Shown: positions 55,198 to 64,000 of the stretch, one piece after another
Layout of the letters: every line of letters starts with the position of its first letter
How positions within the stretch are numbered: position 1 is the stretch's first letter
Origin: an uncultured Archangium sp.
GTDB lineage: Bacteria > Myxococcota > Myxococcia > Myxococcales > Myxococcaceae
Length of the DNA stretch: 64,000 nucleotides
Assembly: GCA_903905455.1 (NCBI GenBank)
Contig: CAIVGN010000006.1
Span: 1 to 64,000, forward strand
Direction: 5' to 3'
The notes under the pieces: generated by a model
What the model was told of the DNA's origin: nothing
Databases searched by the model: none
Seen by the model: only the letters and a program-made list of their open reading frames with translations
Position numbers and translations under genes: made by a program

Positions 55198-55674
55198 TCA
55201 GCCCTCGGTCGCGCAGTCGACGAGGGTGGGGGCCAGCACCCGCACCAGCTCGGACGGCGGCAGGGTGCACAGGAGCCCGCGCTTGCCGGCGTTGATGAAG
55301 ATGCGGGGCAGGGCGGTGATCGACCGCTCGCAGCACACGCGCAGGGTCTTCTTCGTGCCGAAGGGCGAGGTGCCGCCCACCAGGAAGCCGGTGTGGCGCT
55401 GGGCGATCTCGGGCTTGCACGGCTGCACCTGCTTGACCCCCAGCTGCCGGGCCAGCGCCTTGCTCGAGACCTGGCGATCTCCGTGCATGAGGATGATCAG
55501 CGGCGTCTTCGTCTCGTCTTCGAAGACCAGGGTCTTGATCACCGCGTGCTCGTCGACCCCGAGCTTCTCGGAGCTGACCTTCGTGCCCCCGCGATCTTCG
55601 TAGTCGTAGGGGTGCAGCGTGAAGGCGACGCCGTGGGCCTCGAGGAACTGGGTGGCCGGGGTCTCGGTGCTCAC
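55198..55674 (-). CDS. ybaK: Cys-tRNA(Pro) deacylase YbaK
   Basis: 158 residues, the usual length for the YbaK/EbsC family, which hydrolyses Cys-tRNA(Pro) made in error by prolyl-tRNA synthetase. LGVDEHAVIKTLVFED, the GDRQVSSKALARQLGVKQV segment, the GFLVGGTSPFGTKK loop and IFINAGKRG are diagnostic. It starts with GTG immediately after the stop of the phosphatase-like gene (TAAGTG) and is the last gene of that operon. The association with the receptor operon is probably incidental. Confidence 0.9.
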   Translation of the reverse strand: MSTETPATQFLEAHGVAFTLHPYDYEDRGGTKVSSEKLGVDEHAVIKTLVFEDETKTPLIILMHGDRQVSSKALARQLGVKQVQPCKPEIAQRHTGFLVGGTSPFGTKKTLRVCCERSITALPRIFINAGKRGLLCTLPPSELVRVLAPTLVDCATEG

Positions 55675-56886
55675 TTACTTGGTGAAGGTGCGGGTGAACT
55701 GCGCCACGCCGTTGGCGTCGTAGACGGTGGAGGTCATCACGTTGCCGGTGATCACCACGTAGACGAAGCCGAGGTCGGCGGTCTGGTACCAGGTGGGGTT
55801 GCTGCCCTTGAGCGGCGTGGTGGCCGCGGCGCCACCGGAGAGCATCAGCTGGGTGTGGAGGTTCGACCCGGGCCGGGTGCAGGTGTCCTGGAGCAGCTGG
55901 ATGTTGTGGTCGTGACCGGTGATGTAGAAGTCGGCGCGGCCACACACCCGCTCTTCGACGAAGCGCTTCACGCCGGCGCCGTTGGCCACGGGGATGAAGG
56001 ACAGCCCGTCGTAGTTGCCCGCGTTGCCGTGCTCGCCGTTGGACTTGTAGGGGTGGTGGGCGAAGACGATCTTCCACTGCGCCGTCGAGGCCGGCAGCCA
56101 GGTGTCGAAGTCGCGGCGCGCGTCCTGGTCGACGCTGAACATCGAGCGGTTGGTGTCGCCGGCGAAGAACTCGACGTGCTGGAGCCGCCACTTGAAGTGG
56201 TGCGCGGGCATGCGCCACTTGGGGTTGACGAGGCTGTAGGCGACCTCGTTGTCGCCGCGGGGGAGATCGGTGCCCGCGCCGTCGCCGCCGTAGTCGTGGT
56301 TGCCGAGCACCGCGTAGAACGGCGCGTTCACCGTCGCGTAGGGGTCGACGAAGGCGGTCTGCCACAGCGGGTCGGTGGTGGAGCTGACGCCCGAGGGGTA
56401 GAAGTTGTCGCCCAGCAGCACCACGAAGTCGCAGCCCTGGGCCGCGCACAGCGTGCCCATCGCCGCGCCGACCTGGTGCTGGCCCGCGTTCGACTTGCCG
56501 GTGTCACCGATGGCCACGAAGCGCACCACGGGGCCTGCGTCGGGGGGGCTGACCTGTCCGCTGCCCGCGTCGGGTGGGGGCGTGAGGGTGGTGCCGCCTG
56601 CGTCGAGCACGCCCGCATCGGCGCTGCCGGCGTCGGCCATCGGTACGGGGTTGGCTGAACCCCCGCCGGTCGCCGAGCTGCCGCCGCCGGTCGCGCCGGT
56701 CCCGCCTCCGGTGAGGCCCGGGCCACCGCCCGTGGCCGGAGCGCCGGCGCCGGCGTCGAGGTCGACGGAGGGGCTGGCGGCCGCGACGTCTCCCGCGGTG
56801 CCCGTGTCTGCGGCGGGGGAGAGCGGCGTGTTGCCACAGGTCCAGAAGACGACGGTCAGCGTGGTGATGCCGAGGGTGCGGAACAT
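55675..56886 (-). CDS. Purple-acid-phosphatase-like lipoprotein (metallophosphoesterase)
   Basis: 403 residues. A lipoprotein-type N-terminus (TVVFWTCGN) is followed by a 110-residue linker of DAG and GGGSGATGGG-like repeats. A calcineurin-type phosphoesterase domain then begins at about 120: AIGDTG, LLGDNFY, GNHDYGG, AHHPYKSNGEHGN and TGHDHN, the five metal and catalytic blocks in order. The SNAGQHQVG spacing resembles tartrate-resistant acid phosphatases. It is exported and should hydrolyse phosphate monoesters at the cell surface or periplasm; the substrate is unknown. It is in an operon with a TonB-dependent receptor. Confidence 0.85.
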   Translation of the reverse strand: MFRTLGITTLTVVFWTCGNTPLSPAADTGTAGDVAAASPSVDLDAGAGAPATGGGPGLTGGGTGATGGGSSATGGGSANPVPMADAGSADAGVLDAGGTTLTPPPDAGSGQVSPPDAGPVVRFVAIGDTGKSNAGQHQVGAAMGTLCAAQGCDFVVLLGDNFYPSGVSSTTDPLWQTAFVDPYATVNAPFYAVLGNHDYGGDGAGTDLPRGDNEVAYSLVNPKWRMPAHHFKWRLQHVEFFAGDTNRSMFSVDQDARRDFDTWLPASTAQWKIVFAHHPYKSNGEHGNAGNYDGLSFIPVANGAGVKRFVEERVCGRADFYITGHDHNIQLLQDTCTRPGSNLHTQLMLSGGAAATTPLKGSNPTWYQTADLGFVYVVITGNVMTSTVYDANGVAQFTRTFTK

Positions 56887-56931
56887 GTCCGTCTCCCCTA
56901 GCCCCCCGCGCTGCGCAGGGTCAATCGCCCG

Positions 56932-58122
56932 TCAGGGCACGACCCAGCTGATCCCGGTGTCGATGACGCCGCAGTTCTTGGCGCGCAGTTGGACCGGGTA
57001 GGCGCCCGGCGCGAGCGCAGGCACGTCGCCGAGGAAGGCGTCTTGCCCGGGGCTGTAGCTGGCGTGGTCCACCGCGGCGCCGTCGATGATCAGGTCGAGG
57101 GCCCCGTCCAGGTGCTGGCCCGTGGCCACCAGGGGATCTCCGGCGGTGGTGGGCGCCGTGAGCTTCTCCAGCACCGGGGTGGGCGAGTCGTCGCACACGA
57201 AGAAGGGCACGGTCTGCGCGTGCTGCCCGCCGCGGCCATCGCGCAGCACCAGCCACAGGGTTCCGGTGCGCTTGTCGGGCACGGGGTCGTCGGGCACCTC
57301 GCTCGAACCCGGGGTGATGAAGGTGGTCTGGGCGCCGGAGGTGACGTCGACGCGGGCCTGGTCGAAGCGCCCGGCGGTCGAGTACCAGGACACCACGAGA
57401 GACTCGGAGCGCTCCGAGGGACCCGAGGGCAGCAGCACGCTGTACGTCTCGCGCGAGTCGTCGGTGGCGCGGGGGACCAGCGTGACCTTCGAGCCCGCTC
57501 GCAGCTGCAGCTTCGCGTTCTGCGGCAACGCCGCGCCGTCGACCTCGAGGGCCTCGAGCTTCGGGTTGTGGTTCTTGTTGGCCTTCTGCGAGACCGTGAC
57601 GCGGGTCAGGGCCATCACCGTCTGCACCTCTTGCCGCTCGATGCGCCCGAAGAGCTCGCGCAGCTCGGCGTCGGACGAGGTCGGCTTGACGAACTCGCCG
57701 ATGACCACGCCGAGCACCGGGCCCGAGGTGCCGTTGGAGCGCACCGGGTCTTCCGGCGCGAGCGCGTCGAAGAGCGTGGAGGCCGAGGCGTAGCCGGCGC
57801 GGTTGCCGAAGCCGAGCACGCGCACCCCGGGCGGGAAGGTGGCGAAGGCCGTGGGCTGCAGCAGCGCGCTGGTGTCGTTGCAGGCGCTGCGGTTGAAGTC
57901 GATGGGGTCCGGCTCGCAGCCCACCCACACCACGGTCGTCTTTCCGGTGGGCCGCGAGGGATCGAGCTGGAGGATCTCCAGGGTGGCCGATTCACCGGGA
58001 GCGACCTCGGGGGGCTCGGTGGTGACCGAGAGCACGCGCAGCGCGTCGACCAGGGTCTCGGGCTTGAACTGCCCGTTGCAGGCCGCGAGCGTCAGGGCGA
58101 GGAACGGCAGGGCGCGGCGCAT
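56932..58122 (-). CDS. Lipoprotein of the TonB-receptor operon
   Basis: About 396 residues with lipobox ALTLAACNG. The mature part looks like several beta-sandwich domains (VLSVTTEPPEVAPGESATLEI opens like an Ig/Big fold) and ends in another (AYPVQLRAKNCGVIDTGIS). The ATG overlaps the receptor stop (TGATG); a GTG one codon earlier is possible. It probably sits beside the receptor as a surface binding lipoprotein (inference). No family is recognised. Confidence 0.7.
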   Translation of the reverse strand: MRRALPFLALTLAACNGQFKPETLVDALRVLSVTTEPPEVAPGESATLEILQLDPSRPTGKTTVVWVGCEPDPIDFNRSACNDTSALLQPTAFATFPPGVRVLGFGNRAGYASASTLFDALAPEDPVRSNGTSGPVLGVVIGEFVKPTSSDAELRELFGRIERQEVQTVMALTRVTVSQKANKNHNPKLEALEVDGAALPQNAKLQLRAGSKVTLVPRATDDSRETYSVLLPSGPSERSESLVVSWYSTAGRFDQARVDVTSGAQTTFITPGSSEVPDDPVPDKRTGTLWLVLRDGRGGQHAQTVPFFVCDDSPTPVLEKLTAPTTAGDPLVATGQHLDGALDLIIDGAAVDHASYSPGQDAFLGDVPALAPGAYPVQLRAKNCGVIDTGISWVVP

Positions 58123-60692
58123 CACAGCTCACCTCTGACGCCGAGCGACGGGAGAATGGGGATGCCGTACACGGAGGCCTTCTGGGTGTAGTTGAAGCTG
58201 TAGAACAGGCCCTCGGGGTTCTGGGCGTTGGTGACGTTCTGCACGTCGAGGTACACGGCGAGCACCCAGCGATCGAAGACGAAGCGCTTGTCGACCCGCA
58301 GATCGAGCTGCACGAAGTCGGGCAGGCGCACGCTCCAGGGTTGGCCGGGCAGCGGGTAGTAGTAGTTGCCGTCGACGTCGTAGAGCGAGGCCACCACCGG
58401 GGTGACCAGCGGGCCCGAGGCGTAGCGGAAGCGGCCGCCCACGGTGATGTCGAAGGGCAGCTTGTAGCTGGCGACCACGATGAGGTTGTGCGGTTGGTCG
58501 AGCGCGCCGGGGCTCCACTGCGCGCCGCCGTAGCCGTCGCGCTCGTAGCGGCTGAGCGAGTAGGCCACCCAGCCGAAGAAGTTCTTCGTCAGCTTGTGGC
58601 GCAAGAGCAACTCGGCGCCGTACGCCCGGCCGTAGCCGGAGCTCGCGAAGCGCGTGGCCGCCCCGGGAATGTTGACGTCGCTGCCCAGGCCGCTGCTGAG
58701 CACCTGGCGCACCTGCTGGTCGAACGCCTTGTAATAGACGGACACGTCCAGGCTGAGGGCGTCGGTGAAGCGCGTCTCGGCGCCGACGTTGAGGTGCGTC
58801 GCGCGCTCGGAGAAGAGGTCGGGGTTGCCGAACACCGGCGAGAGCTGGCCCACGCGGTAGTCGGGAGGCTGGTGGTAGAGCGCCGCGCCGCCCTTGAGGG
58901 TCAGCCAGTCCACGGGGGTCCACAGCACGGAGAGGCGCGGGTCGATCCACGCGTCCTGCATGGTGGACTGGTAGTCGAGGCGCACGCCGCCGATGACCGA
59001 GAGTGCCTCGACCGGCTTCCACGTGGCCTCGAGGAACACCCCGGGCTCGACGTGGATGGTGCTCGAGCGTTCGACGAGCAGCCGCCGGGAGACGAAGGGG
59101 TCAGGCACCTGGTTCGCCTTGAAGTTCGGCGGGGCCTGGGCCTCGAGGAAGCTGGGCACCACCAGCAGGTCGAGGCCGGTGGAGAGGGTGAGGTGCGCCT
59201 CGGGGAGCTCGATGCGGAACCGCTCGCGGGCCTGCACCGGCGTCTGCGTGCCCCGGTAGAACACGTCGGTGGCGCCGCCCAGCTGCTCGTATTGATCGAA
59301 CCCGAGGCTGTTGCGCGAGATGAACGTCACCCGGTCCGAGAAGCGGTAGTCGAAGCCCAGCGTGAGCCGGTGGTACGCGATGGCGTTGCCCGCGCTGCCC
59401 TGGTTGCCCTCGGTGGCGGGGTCGATGAACGGGTTGGGGTTGATGAAGGCGTAGCGGTCGGACGAGCCGTAGAGCGAGATGAAGAGGCGGCTCTTCGAGG
59501 TGCTCCGGCGCTCGGCGCGCAGCTGGTAGTCGAAGTACTGCGGGGCCACCGAGAAGCCGACCGAGCTGGCCACCTGCGGCGCGAAGGTCTTGAGGGCCAG
59601 GGGCAGCGTGACGTCCGCGAGGCCCCGGCGCCCGGCCGCCGAGACGCTCCACTTCTCGGACACCGGGAGCTCCACCATCGCCGAGAGATCGAACGTCGAG
59701 ACGTCGACGTACCCGTGGAAGCCGGTCTTGGAGGGTGAGCGCACCTCGGCCTGCACCAGGCCGCCGATGGAGCGGCCGAAGCTCGCGCCCCAGTTGCCCG
59801 GCTGGAACGAGATGCTCTCGATGGTGGCGGAGTTGAAGGTCGCCGACAGGCCGGCGAAGTGGAAGAGCTGGGGCACGGCGATCTCGTCGACGTACACCCG
59901 GCTGTCCCACGACTTGCTGCCCCGCACCACCAGCGCCCCCGAGCCGAAGGCTGCGCGCGCCACGCCGGGCAGTGACTGGAGCACCTTGAAGGCATCACCC
60001 TGGGTGCCGGCCACCTGGCGCAGCTCGCCGCGGGTGAGCTTCACCTGGGTGACCTCGCGTCGATCCTTCTCGGTGCGCACCACGGTCTCGAGCGACGGCA
60101 CGCCAGTGGGCTTCAAGTAGTAGGTGACCTCGGTGCGCTCGTCGGGGCGCAGCGTCTCCTGGCTCTCGAAGCGCTCGTAGCCCGGCGAAGTGACCACCAC
60201 GGTGACCTCGCCCACGGGAACTCCGAGCAGCTCGAACTCGCCGGTCGCGGAGCTGAGCACCGACTGCTCGCCCACGGTGATCGCCGCCGCGACGAGGGGC
60301 TCGCGGGTGCCCGCGGTGCGCAACACGCCTTGCAGGTTGACGGTGGGCACGCCGGCGTCGCGGGGCATGACGGGCACCGGGGCCTCGAAGGTGAGCGCGT
60401 ATTGAATGCGCACCGCGCCGGGCTGGTGATCGAGCTCCGCGGGGGTGAACTCGAACTGCTCGAGGGCGGCGACGGCGGCGGCGTCGAGGGCCGGGCTCAG
60501 GCCGCTGACCACCTTCACCGCCAGCACGTGGCCATCCGGGCCGAGGTCGACCTCCATGATCACCGTGCCGTCGATCACCCCGGCGTCGCCCACCCGGGGC
60601 TCGACCTGTTTGATCAGCGTCGGAGGTTTCGTGAGCGTCTGCGCGAGGGCGGCGGAGCTGCAGAGTGCGAGGGCCAACAGCAGTCTGGTCAC
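58122..60692 (-). CDS. TonB-dependent outer-membrane receptor with N-terminal TonB-like domain
   Basis: 856 residues. After the signal peptide, residues 20-105 resemble the C-terminal energy-transducing domain of TonB ([13 protein letters not shown] .. [15 protein letters not shown] .. [17 protein letters not shown]). A carboxypeptidase-regulatory-like domain (117-195), a plug (about 230-330, [20 protein letters not shown]) and a 22-strand-type barrel follow. It imports an unknown ligand across the outer membrane. Its start is GTG. It begins the operon with a lipoprotein and a phosphatase-like protein, which hints at a phosphorylated ligand (inference). Confidence 0.85.
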   Translation of the reverse strand: MTRLLLALALCSSAALAQTLTKPPTLIKQVEPRVGDAGVIDGTVIMEVDLGPDGHVLAVKVVSGLSPALDAAAVAALEQFEFTPAELDHQPGAVRIQYALTFEAPVPVMPRDAGVPTVNLQGVLRTAGTREPLVAAAITVGEQSVLSSATGEFELLGVPVGEVTVVVTSPGYERFESQETLRPDERTEVTYYLKPTGVPSLETVVRTEKDRREVTQVKLTRGELRQVAGTQGDAFKVLQSLPGVARAAFGSGALVVRGSKSWDSRVYVDEIAVPQLFHFAGLSATFNSATIESISFQPGNWGASFGRSIGGLVQAEVRSPSKTGFHGYVDVSTFDLSAMVELPVSEKWSVSAAGRRGLADVTLPLALKTFAPQVASSVGFSVAPQYFDYQLRAERRSTSKSRLFISLYGSSDRYAFINPNPFIDPATEGNQGSAGNAIAYHRLTLGFDYRFSDRVTFISRNSLGFDQYEQLGGATDVFYRGTQTPVQARERFRIELPEAHLTLSTGLDLLVVPSFLEAQAPPNFKANQVPDPFVSRRLLVERSSTIHVEPGVFLEATWKPVEALSVIGGVRLDYQSTMQDAWIDPRLSVLWTPVDWLTLKGGAALYHQPPDYRVGQLSPVFGNPDLFSERATHLNVGAETRFTDALSLDVSVYYKAFDQQVRQVLSSGLGSDVNIPGAATRFASSGYGRAYGAELLLRHKLTKNFFGWVAYSLSRYERDGYGGAQWSPGALDQPHNLIVVASYKLPFDITVGGRFRYASGPLVTPVVASLYDVDGNYYYPLPGQPWSVRLPDFVQLDLRVDKRFVFDRWVLAVYLDVQNVTNAQNPEGLFYSFNYTQKASVYGIPILPSLGVRGEL

Positions 60693-60795
60693 GGCCGCGG
60701 CGTGTACTGAACGGCGCCCCCTTTGGGAGAAACCTCTCGCTGACGATGGTCATCGACGCTTCGCAGCGCGTCAAAAGTACCGTATTCGACTTCGC

Positions 60796-62064
60796 GTGCA
60801 GCCCTTCCTCTCCAGTCACCCGCTCGTGCTGCTCTGCGTGCAGGCGGTGCTGGTCATCGTGCTCTCGCGCGTGCTGGCGCTGGGGCTGCGCAAGCTGGGG
60901 CAGCCGCTGGTCATCGCCGAGGTGATCGCCGGCGTCGCGTTGGGGCCGTCGCTGCTGGGGGTGCTCTCTCCGGCCACGCTGCAGCTGCTCTTCCCGCCCG
61001 CGTCGATGGCCACCCTGGGGCTGATCAGCCAGCTGGGCCTGGTGTTCTTCATGTTCCTCATCGGCCTCGAGCTCGAGCCGGCGTTGCTGCGGGGCTTCGG
61101 CAAGAGCGCATTGGTGATCAGCCCCACGAGCATCGCGGTGCCCTTTGCGTTGGGCGCGGTGGTGGCGGCCTGGCTGGCGCCGACGTGGTCGTTGCCGGGC
61201 GTGCCGGTCAGCAGCTTCGTGTTGTTCCTCGGCGTGGCGATGAGCATCACCGCGTTCCCGGTGCTGGCGCGCATCCTCTCGGAGCGGGGCCTCATTCACA
61301 CCCCCATCGGCGCGCTCACCATCGCCTGCGCGGCCGTCGACGACGTGACCGCCTGGTGCCTGCTGGCCTTCGTGGCGGCGGTGGTGCGCTCCACGGGGCT
61401 CTCGGGGGCGCTGCTCACCGCGGGGCTGGCCGTCGCGTACTGCGCGGTGATGTGGTTCCTGGTGCGGCCGGTGCTCGCGCGCCTGGTGCGCCAGCGCACG
61501 GATCGCCGCGGCATCAGCCAGCGCATGGTCGCGGTCACGGTGGTGCTGCTGCTCGTCTCCGCGTTGACCACCGAGGCCATCGGCATTCACGCGCTCTTCG
61601 GGGCCTTCTTCTTCGGCGTCATCGTCCCCCGGGAAGGCGGCCTCGCGCACGGCCTGCGGGAGCGCCTCGAGGACCTGGTGGTGGTGCTGCTGTTGCCGCT
61701 GTTCTTCGCCTACAGCGGCCTGCGCACCCAGCTGGGGCTGCTGGACTCGGCGGGGGCGTGGGCGACGTGCGGGTTGCTGCTCTTCGTGGCCGTCGCGGGC
61801 AAGTGGGGCGGCAGCACCATCGCCGCGCGGATCACCGGTCAGAAGTGGAAGGACGCCATGGCCATCGGCGTGTTGATGAACACCCGCGGCTTGATGGAGT
61901 TGGTGGTGCTCAACATCGGCCTCGACCTGGGGGTCATCAGCCCGACGGTGTTCACCATGATGGTGCTGATGGCCCTGGTGACCACGGTGATGACCTCGCC
62001 GGTGCTGGCGATGTTGCAGCGCAGGGAGGTCACGGCTCCGGCGGCCGCCGCGACAGGCCCGTGA
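60796..62064 (+). CDS. Kef-type cation/proton antiporter membrane protein
   Basis: About 422 residues with twelve or so membrane helices of the CPA2/Na+-H+ exchanger family: [29 protein letters not shown], the ion-binding region [17 protein letters not shown] and [11 protein letters not shown]-like [12 protein letters not shown]. There is no C-terminal TrkA domain, so it is the short form. The GTG at 60796 is the start because upstream codons lose the third-position G/C bias and no ATG is available. It overlaps the next gene tail-to-tail by 35 bp. Confidence 0.82.
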   Translation: MQPFLSSHPLVLLCVQAVLVIVLSRVLALGLRKLGQPLVIAEVIAGVALGPSLLGVLSPATLQLLFPPASMATLGLISQLGLVFFMFLIGLELEPALLRGFGKSALVISPTSIAVPFALGAVVAAWLAPTWSLPGVPVSSFVLFLGVAMSITAFPVLARILSERGLIHTPIGALTIACAAVDDVTAWCLLAFVAAVVRSTGLSGALLTAGLAVAYCAVMWFLVRPVLARLVRQRTDRRGISQRMVAVTVVLLLVSALTTEAIGIHALFGAFFFGVIVPREGGLAHGLRERLEDLVVVLLLPLFFAYSGLRTQLGLLDSAGAWATCGLLLFVAVAGKWGGSTIAARITGQKWKDAMAIGVLMNTRGLMELVVLNIGLDLGVISPTVFTMMVLMALVTTVMTSPVLAMLQRREVTAPAAAATGP

Positions 62065-62680
62065 CGCCCCAGCGCCCCGTCACCCAGCCGGGCGAGGTGA
62101 GGGTCTCCTTGCGCGCGATGGTGATCACGTCGCAGTTGCCGGGGTTCGCCAGGTCGTCGAACTCCTCGACCGGCAGGTGCAGGTAGCGCATCGCGAAGCA
62201 GCGAATGGTCAGGCCGTGGGTGACGATCAGCACGTGCTCGGCGGCCTTGCGCTCGACCTGGCGCATCATCGTCTCCAGGAACGACGAGGTGCGATCGAAG
62301 CAGTCGGCCGGGCTCTCGCCGCCCTCGAAGCGGTAATAGAACCAGCCGTGCGTGCGGCGCCTGGCCTCTTGCGCCTCGTACTCCGCGTAGCCGTGCTCCA
62401 CCTCGCGCAACCGCGGGTCTTCGAAGATACGCACCTCCTTCGATTCGAGGCCGGCCCCGGAGAGGATGCCCTGCAGCGTCAGCCGGGTGCGCGTGTACGG
62501 CGAGGTGTAGATGAGCGCGTCCTGCAGGTACCCGCGGCCCAGCGAGGCGCCGACGGCGCGGGCCTGCTGGTGACCGCGCTCGGTGAGGCCGATGGTGTGA
62601 TCGCCGACGTCCTTCGAGACGACGTGGCCCACGTTCGCGAGCGATTCCCCATGGCGAACGAGCTTGATGGTGAGCGACAT
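62030..62680 (-). CDS. Histidine phosphatase superfamily protein
   Basis: 216 residues. [10 protein letters not shown] (catalytic RHG), [19 protein letters not shown] and the second histidine in VTHGLTIRC define the phosphoglycerate-mutase-like family. It removes phosphate from a small molecule or protein. It is too divergent to call a true mutase. The C-terminal 35 bp overlap the antiporter gene. Confidence 0.82.
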   Translation of the reverse strand: MSLTIKLVRHGESLANVGHVVSKDVGDHTIGLTERGHQQARAVGASLGRGYLQDALIYTSPYTRTRLTLQGILSGAGLESKEVRIFEDPRLREVEHGYAEYEAQEARRRTHGWFYYRFEGGESPADCFDRTSSFLETMMRQVERKAAEHVLIVTHGLTIRCFAMRYLHLPVEEFDDLANPGNCDVITIARKETLTSPGWVTGRWGVTGLSRRPPEP

Positions 62681-62740
62681 GCCGCCCACTTTGCGACAGG
62701 CGTGGCGGGGAGCGCCTCCTAATAATAGGGAGCGCAGCCG

Positions 62741-63391
62741 ATGCGACGAGCGCTGGTCAGGCAGGTGACGGAGGTTCGAGACGCGCCGCTGTGTCCCGAG
62801 CTCCGCCTGCGCGTCGCGCCCGAGCCCCTGGCGCCCTGGGAAGCGACCGAGCGCCTCGAGGGGAGCGTGCAGCCGCCTCCGTTCTGGGCACACGCGTGGC
62901 CCGGTGGACTGGCGCTGGCGCGGCTGGTGCTCGACGGGCCCGAGCTGGTGCAGGGCCTCCGGGTGCTCGACTTCGCCTCGGGCTGCGGGGTGTCGGCGAT
63001 CGCCGCGGCGCGCGCGGGGGCCTCGGAGGTGCTGGCCACCGAGCTCGATCTCTTCGCCCTGGCCGCCGTGGCCGAGAACGCGGAGCTCAACGGGGTGTGC
63101 GTCGCCTCGAGCAGCTCCGACGTCATCGACACCGACGCGGGCTGGGACGTGGTGCTGGTGGGCGACGTCTTCTACGAGGACGAGCTCTCGCGGCGCATCG
63201 AGCGCTGGTTGCGCGTGCTGCACGCCCGGGGGGCGCAGATCCGCATCGGCGACCCCGGCCGCTCGTTCCTGCCGATGAAGAGCCTCTCGTGCGTGGCCAC
63301 CTATGCCGTGGCGCCGGTGCCCGCGTGGGACAGCGTGCTCGACCGCCCCGCGCGCATCTGGACCTTCGGCGCTTCGGCCCCGGCGCGCTAA
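62741..63391 (+). CDS. SAM-dependent methyltransferase, ETFB-lysine/PrmA-like
   Basis: 216 residues. The SAM motif VLDFASGCGVSAIAAARAGA and ATELDLFALAAVAENAELNG follow PPPFWAHAWPGGLALARLVL, the opening used by protein-lysine methyltransferases of the ETFB/METTL20 and NNMT-like group. GDVFYED is the usual post-II strand. It probably methylates a protein side chain. A ribosome site AGGGAG precedes the ATG. Confidence 0.8.
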   Translation: MRRALVRQVTEVRDAPLCPELRLRVAPEPLAPWEATERLEGSVQPPPFWAHAWPGGLALARLVLDGPELVQGLRVLDFASGCGVSAIAAARAGASEVLATELDLFALAAVAENAELNGVCVASSSSDVIDTDAGWDVVLVGDVFYEDELSRRIERWLRVLHARGAQIRIGDPGRSFLPMKSLSCVATYAVAPVPAWDSVLDRPARIWTFGASAPAR

Positions 63392-63403
63392 AGGGTCGCC
63401 GCG

Positions 63404-63784
63404 ATGTCCCTCGAGGCGCTGTGCCAGGCGTGTGGGTTGTGCTGCGACGGCAGCCTGTTCTCGCGCGTGCCGCTGGGGGTCGAGGAGCGCGTGCCCGAGG
63501 GGGCGCTCGCGGTGGTCACCAACGACCGTGGCGGCCGCCACGTGCCGCAGCGCTGCGCGGCGCTCGCGGGTACCGTGTGCCAGGTGTACGCCCAGCGGCC
63601 GCGGGCCTGTCGTCGCTACGAGTGCCTGCTCTTCGGGGCGTTGCGCGAGGGCGAAGTGTCGCTCTCGGAGGCCGTCGACGTCGTGCAGCGGGCGCAGGGG
63701 CTCGTGGCCGCGGCCCGCGTCGACCCGGACCGGCGGGCCGAGCGCGAGGAGTTCCTCTCGTTCCATTTCGGGCGGCGCCCGTGA
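63404..63784 (+). CDS. YkgJ-type cysteine-cluster protein
   Basis: 126 residues with the CxxCxxCC motif (CQACGLCCDG) at the N-terminus and two further cysteines (RCAALAGTVC, CRRYECLLF), the pattern of the YkgJ family, which is thought to bind zinc or an iron-sulfur cluster. It follows the methyltransferase by 12 bp and overlaps the next gene by 4 bp. The function of the family is not established. Confidence 0.82.
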   Translation: MSLEALCQACGLCCDGSLFSRVPLGVEERVPEGALAVVTNDRGGRHVPQRCAALAGTVCQVYAQRPRACRRYECLLFGALREGEVSLSEAVDVVQRAQGLVAAARVDPDRRAEREEFLSFHFGRRP

Positions 63785-64000
63785 GGTGGCTCGCGGCGCT
63801 CTCGTGCCTGCTGCTGGCGTGCGGTCCGACCGAGGAGATGCGCGCGTGGGCCGAGCGCCGGGCCACGCTCGAGCGGCGCCAGGCCGAGTTGATGGCCCTC
63901 GAGCACGACGACGCGGAGGCCGCGCGACGCCGGGCTGCCTGGAAGGAACTCCAGGGCTCCCTCGACGTCGCCGCCTTCGTGCGCGAACACGAGGTCGACG
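63781..64000 (+). CDS. Lipoprotein, 3' end outside the window
   Basis: An open frame begins with GTG in a GTGA overlap with the upstream stop and runs off the window after 73 codons. It has a lipobox (LLLACGP) followed by a charged coiled-coil-like stretch (WAERRATLERRQAELMALEH). G/C third positions fit coding. It is too short to classify. Confidence 0.7.
   Translation, partial: MRWLAALSCLLLACGPTEEMRAWAERRATLERRQAELMALEHDDAEAARRRAAWKELQGSLDVAAFVREHEVD

Noticed and set aside
62691-62726. TTGCGA .. TAATAAT as a promoter for the methyltransferase gene
   Set aside because: The spacing is about 23 bp, too long for a sigma-70-type promoter; only the AT-rich -10-like part is notable.

Overview
The window is high-GC DNA, almost completely coding, with nearly every third codon position G or C. 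The gene content points to a myxobacterium (Myxococcota), most likely suborder Cystobacterineae. The pointers are many lipoproteins with Asp-Ala-Gly or Gly/Thr linkers, several sigma-54 activators, a PilZ protein of the NVSPGG type, eukaryote-like kinases with degenerate active sites, and two tandem copies of an RNA that I recognise as the Pxr developmental small RNA of Myxococcus. I see no mobile element, CRISPR array, rRNA or tRNA.

Layout. 1-1771: 3' part of a coiled-coil protein. 1782-11157 (minus): five-gene operon for a surface system (Cys-rich CxxCH protein, lipoprotein, Tat-exported DUF1501-type protein, beta-propeller-like lipoprotein with a CxxCH site, FG-GAP lipoprotein). 11297-17068 (plus): metabolic and housekeeping genes, namely a DUF420 membrane protein, hutF, an argE-like deacetylase, a phosphoribosyltransferase and selB. 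17117-19016: an NtrC-type sigma-54 activator followed by two Pxr-like RNA units. Each unit has its own operator-like sites, sigma-54 promoter and intrinsic terminator, and the two are spaced exactly 240 bp apart. 19115-27302 (minus): half of a respiratory complex I operon, nuoE-F-J-K-L-M-N. 27397-31248 (minus): a ceramidase-like membrane protein, a small lipoprotein and a Cys-rich secreted metalloprotease. 31381-33342 (plus): a lone receiver protein and a pseudokinase. 33343-36758: an M50 protease with a candidate 15-residue leader ORF, an AtoE-type transporter and a membrane protein. 36775-39975: an outer-membrane beta-barrel, a periplasmic coiled-coil protein with a sigma-54 promoter, and a truB-type pseudouridine synthase. 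39976-42650 (minus): a second NtrC-type activator and, downstream, a receiver-EAL phosphodiesterase with its own sigma-54 promoter. 42734-50340: NUDIX, ung, a giant protein of carboxypeptidase-regulatory-like repeats, a lipoprotein, a kinase C-lobe remnant, and a histidine kinase with a PilZ protein. 50486-54756: lipid-type acyltransferase and dehydrogenase genes, and an unusual sigma-factor-like/CpaB fusion. 54919-60692: a small unknown, then a minus-strand operon of TonB-dependent receptor (carrying its own TonB-like domain), lipoprotein, phosphatase-like lipoprotein and ybaK. 60796-64000: a Kef-type antiporter, a histidine phosphatase, a methyltransferase, a Cys-cluster protein and the start of a lipoprotein.

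The most notable system is the module at 17062-19016. The activator gene is followed immediately by four TTTCA-N4-TGAAA half-symmetric sites, two sigma-54 promoters and two RNAs that share a 7-C loop but differ in their 3' halves. A second activator / sigma-54 promoter pairing lies at 39976-42650. Functional statements are family knowledge or inference unless a motif is cited.
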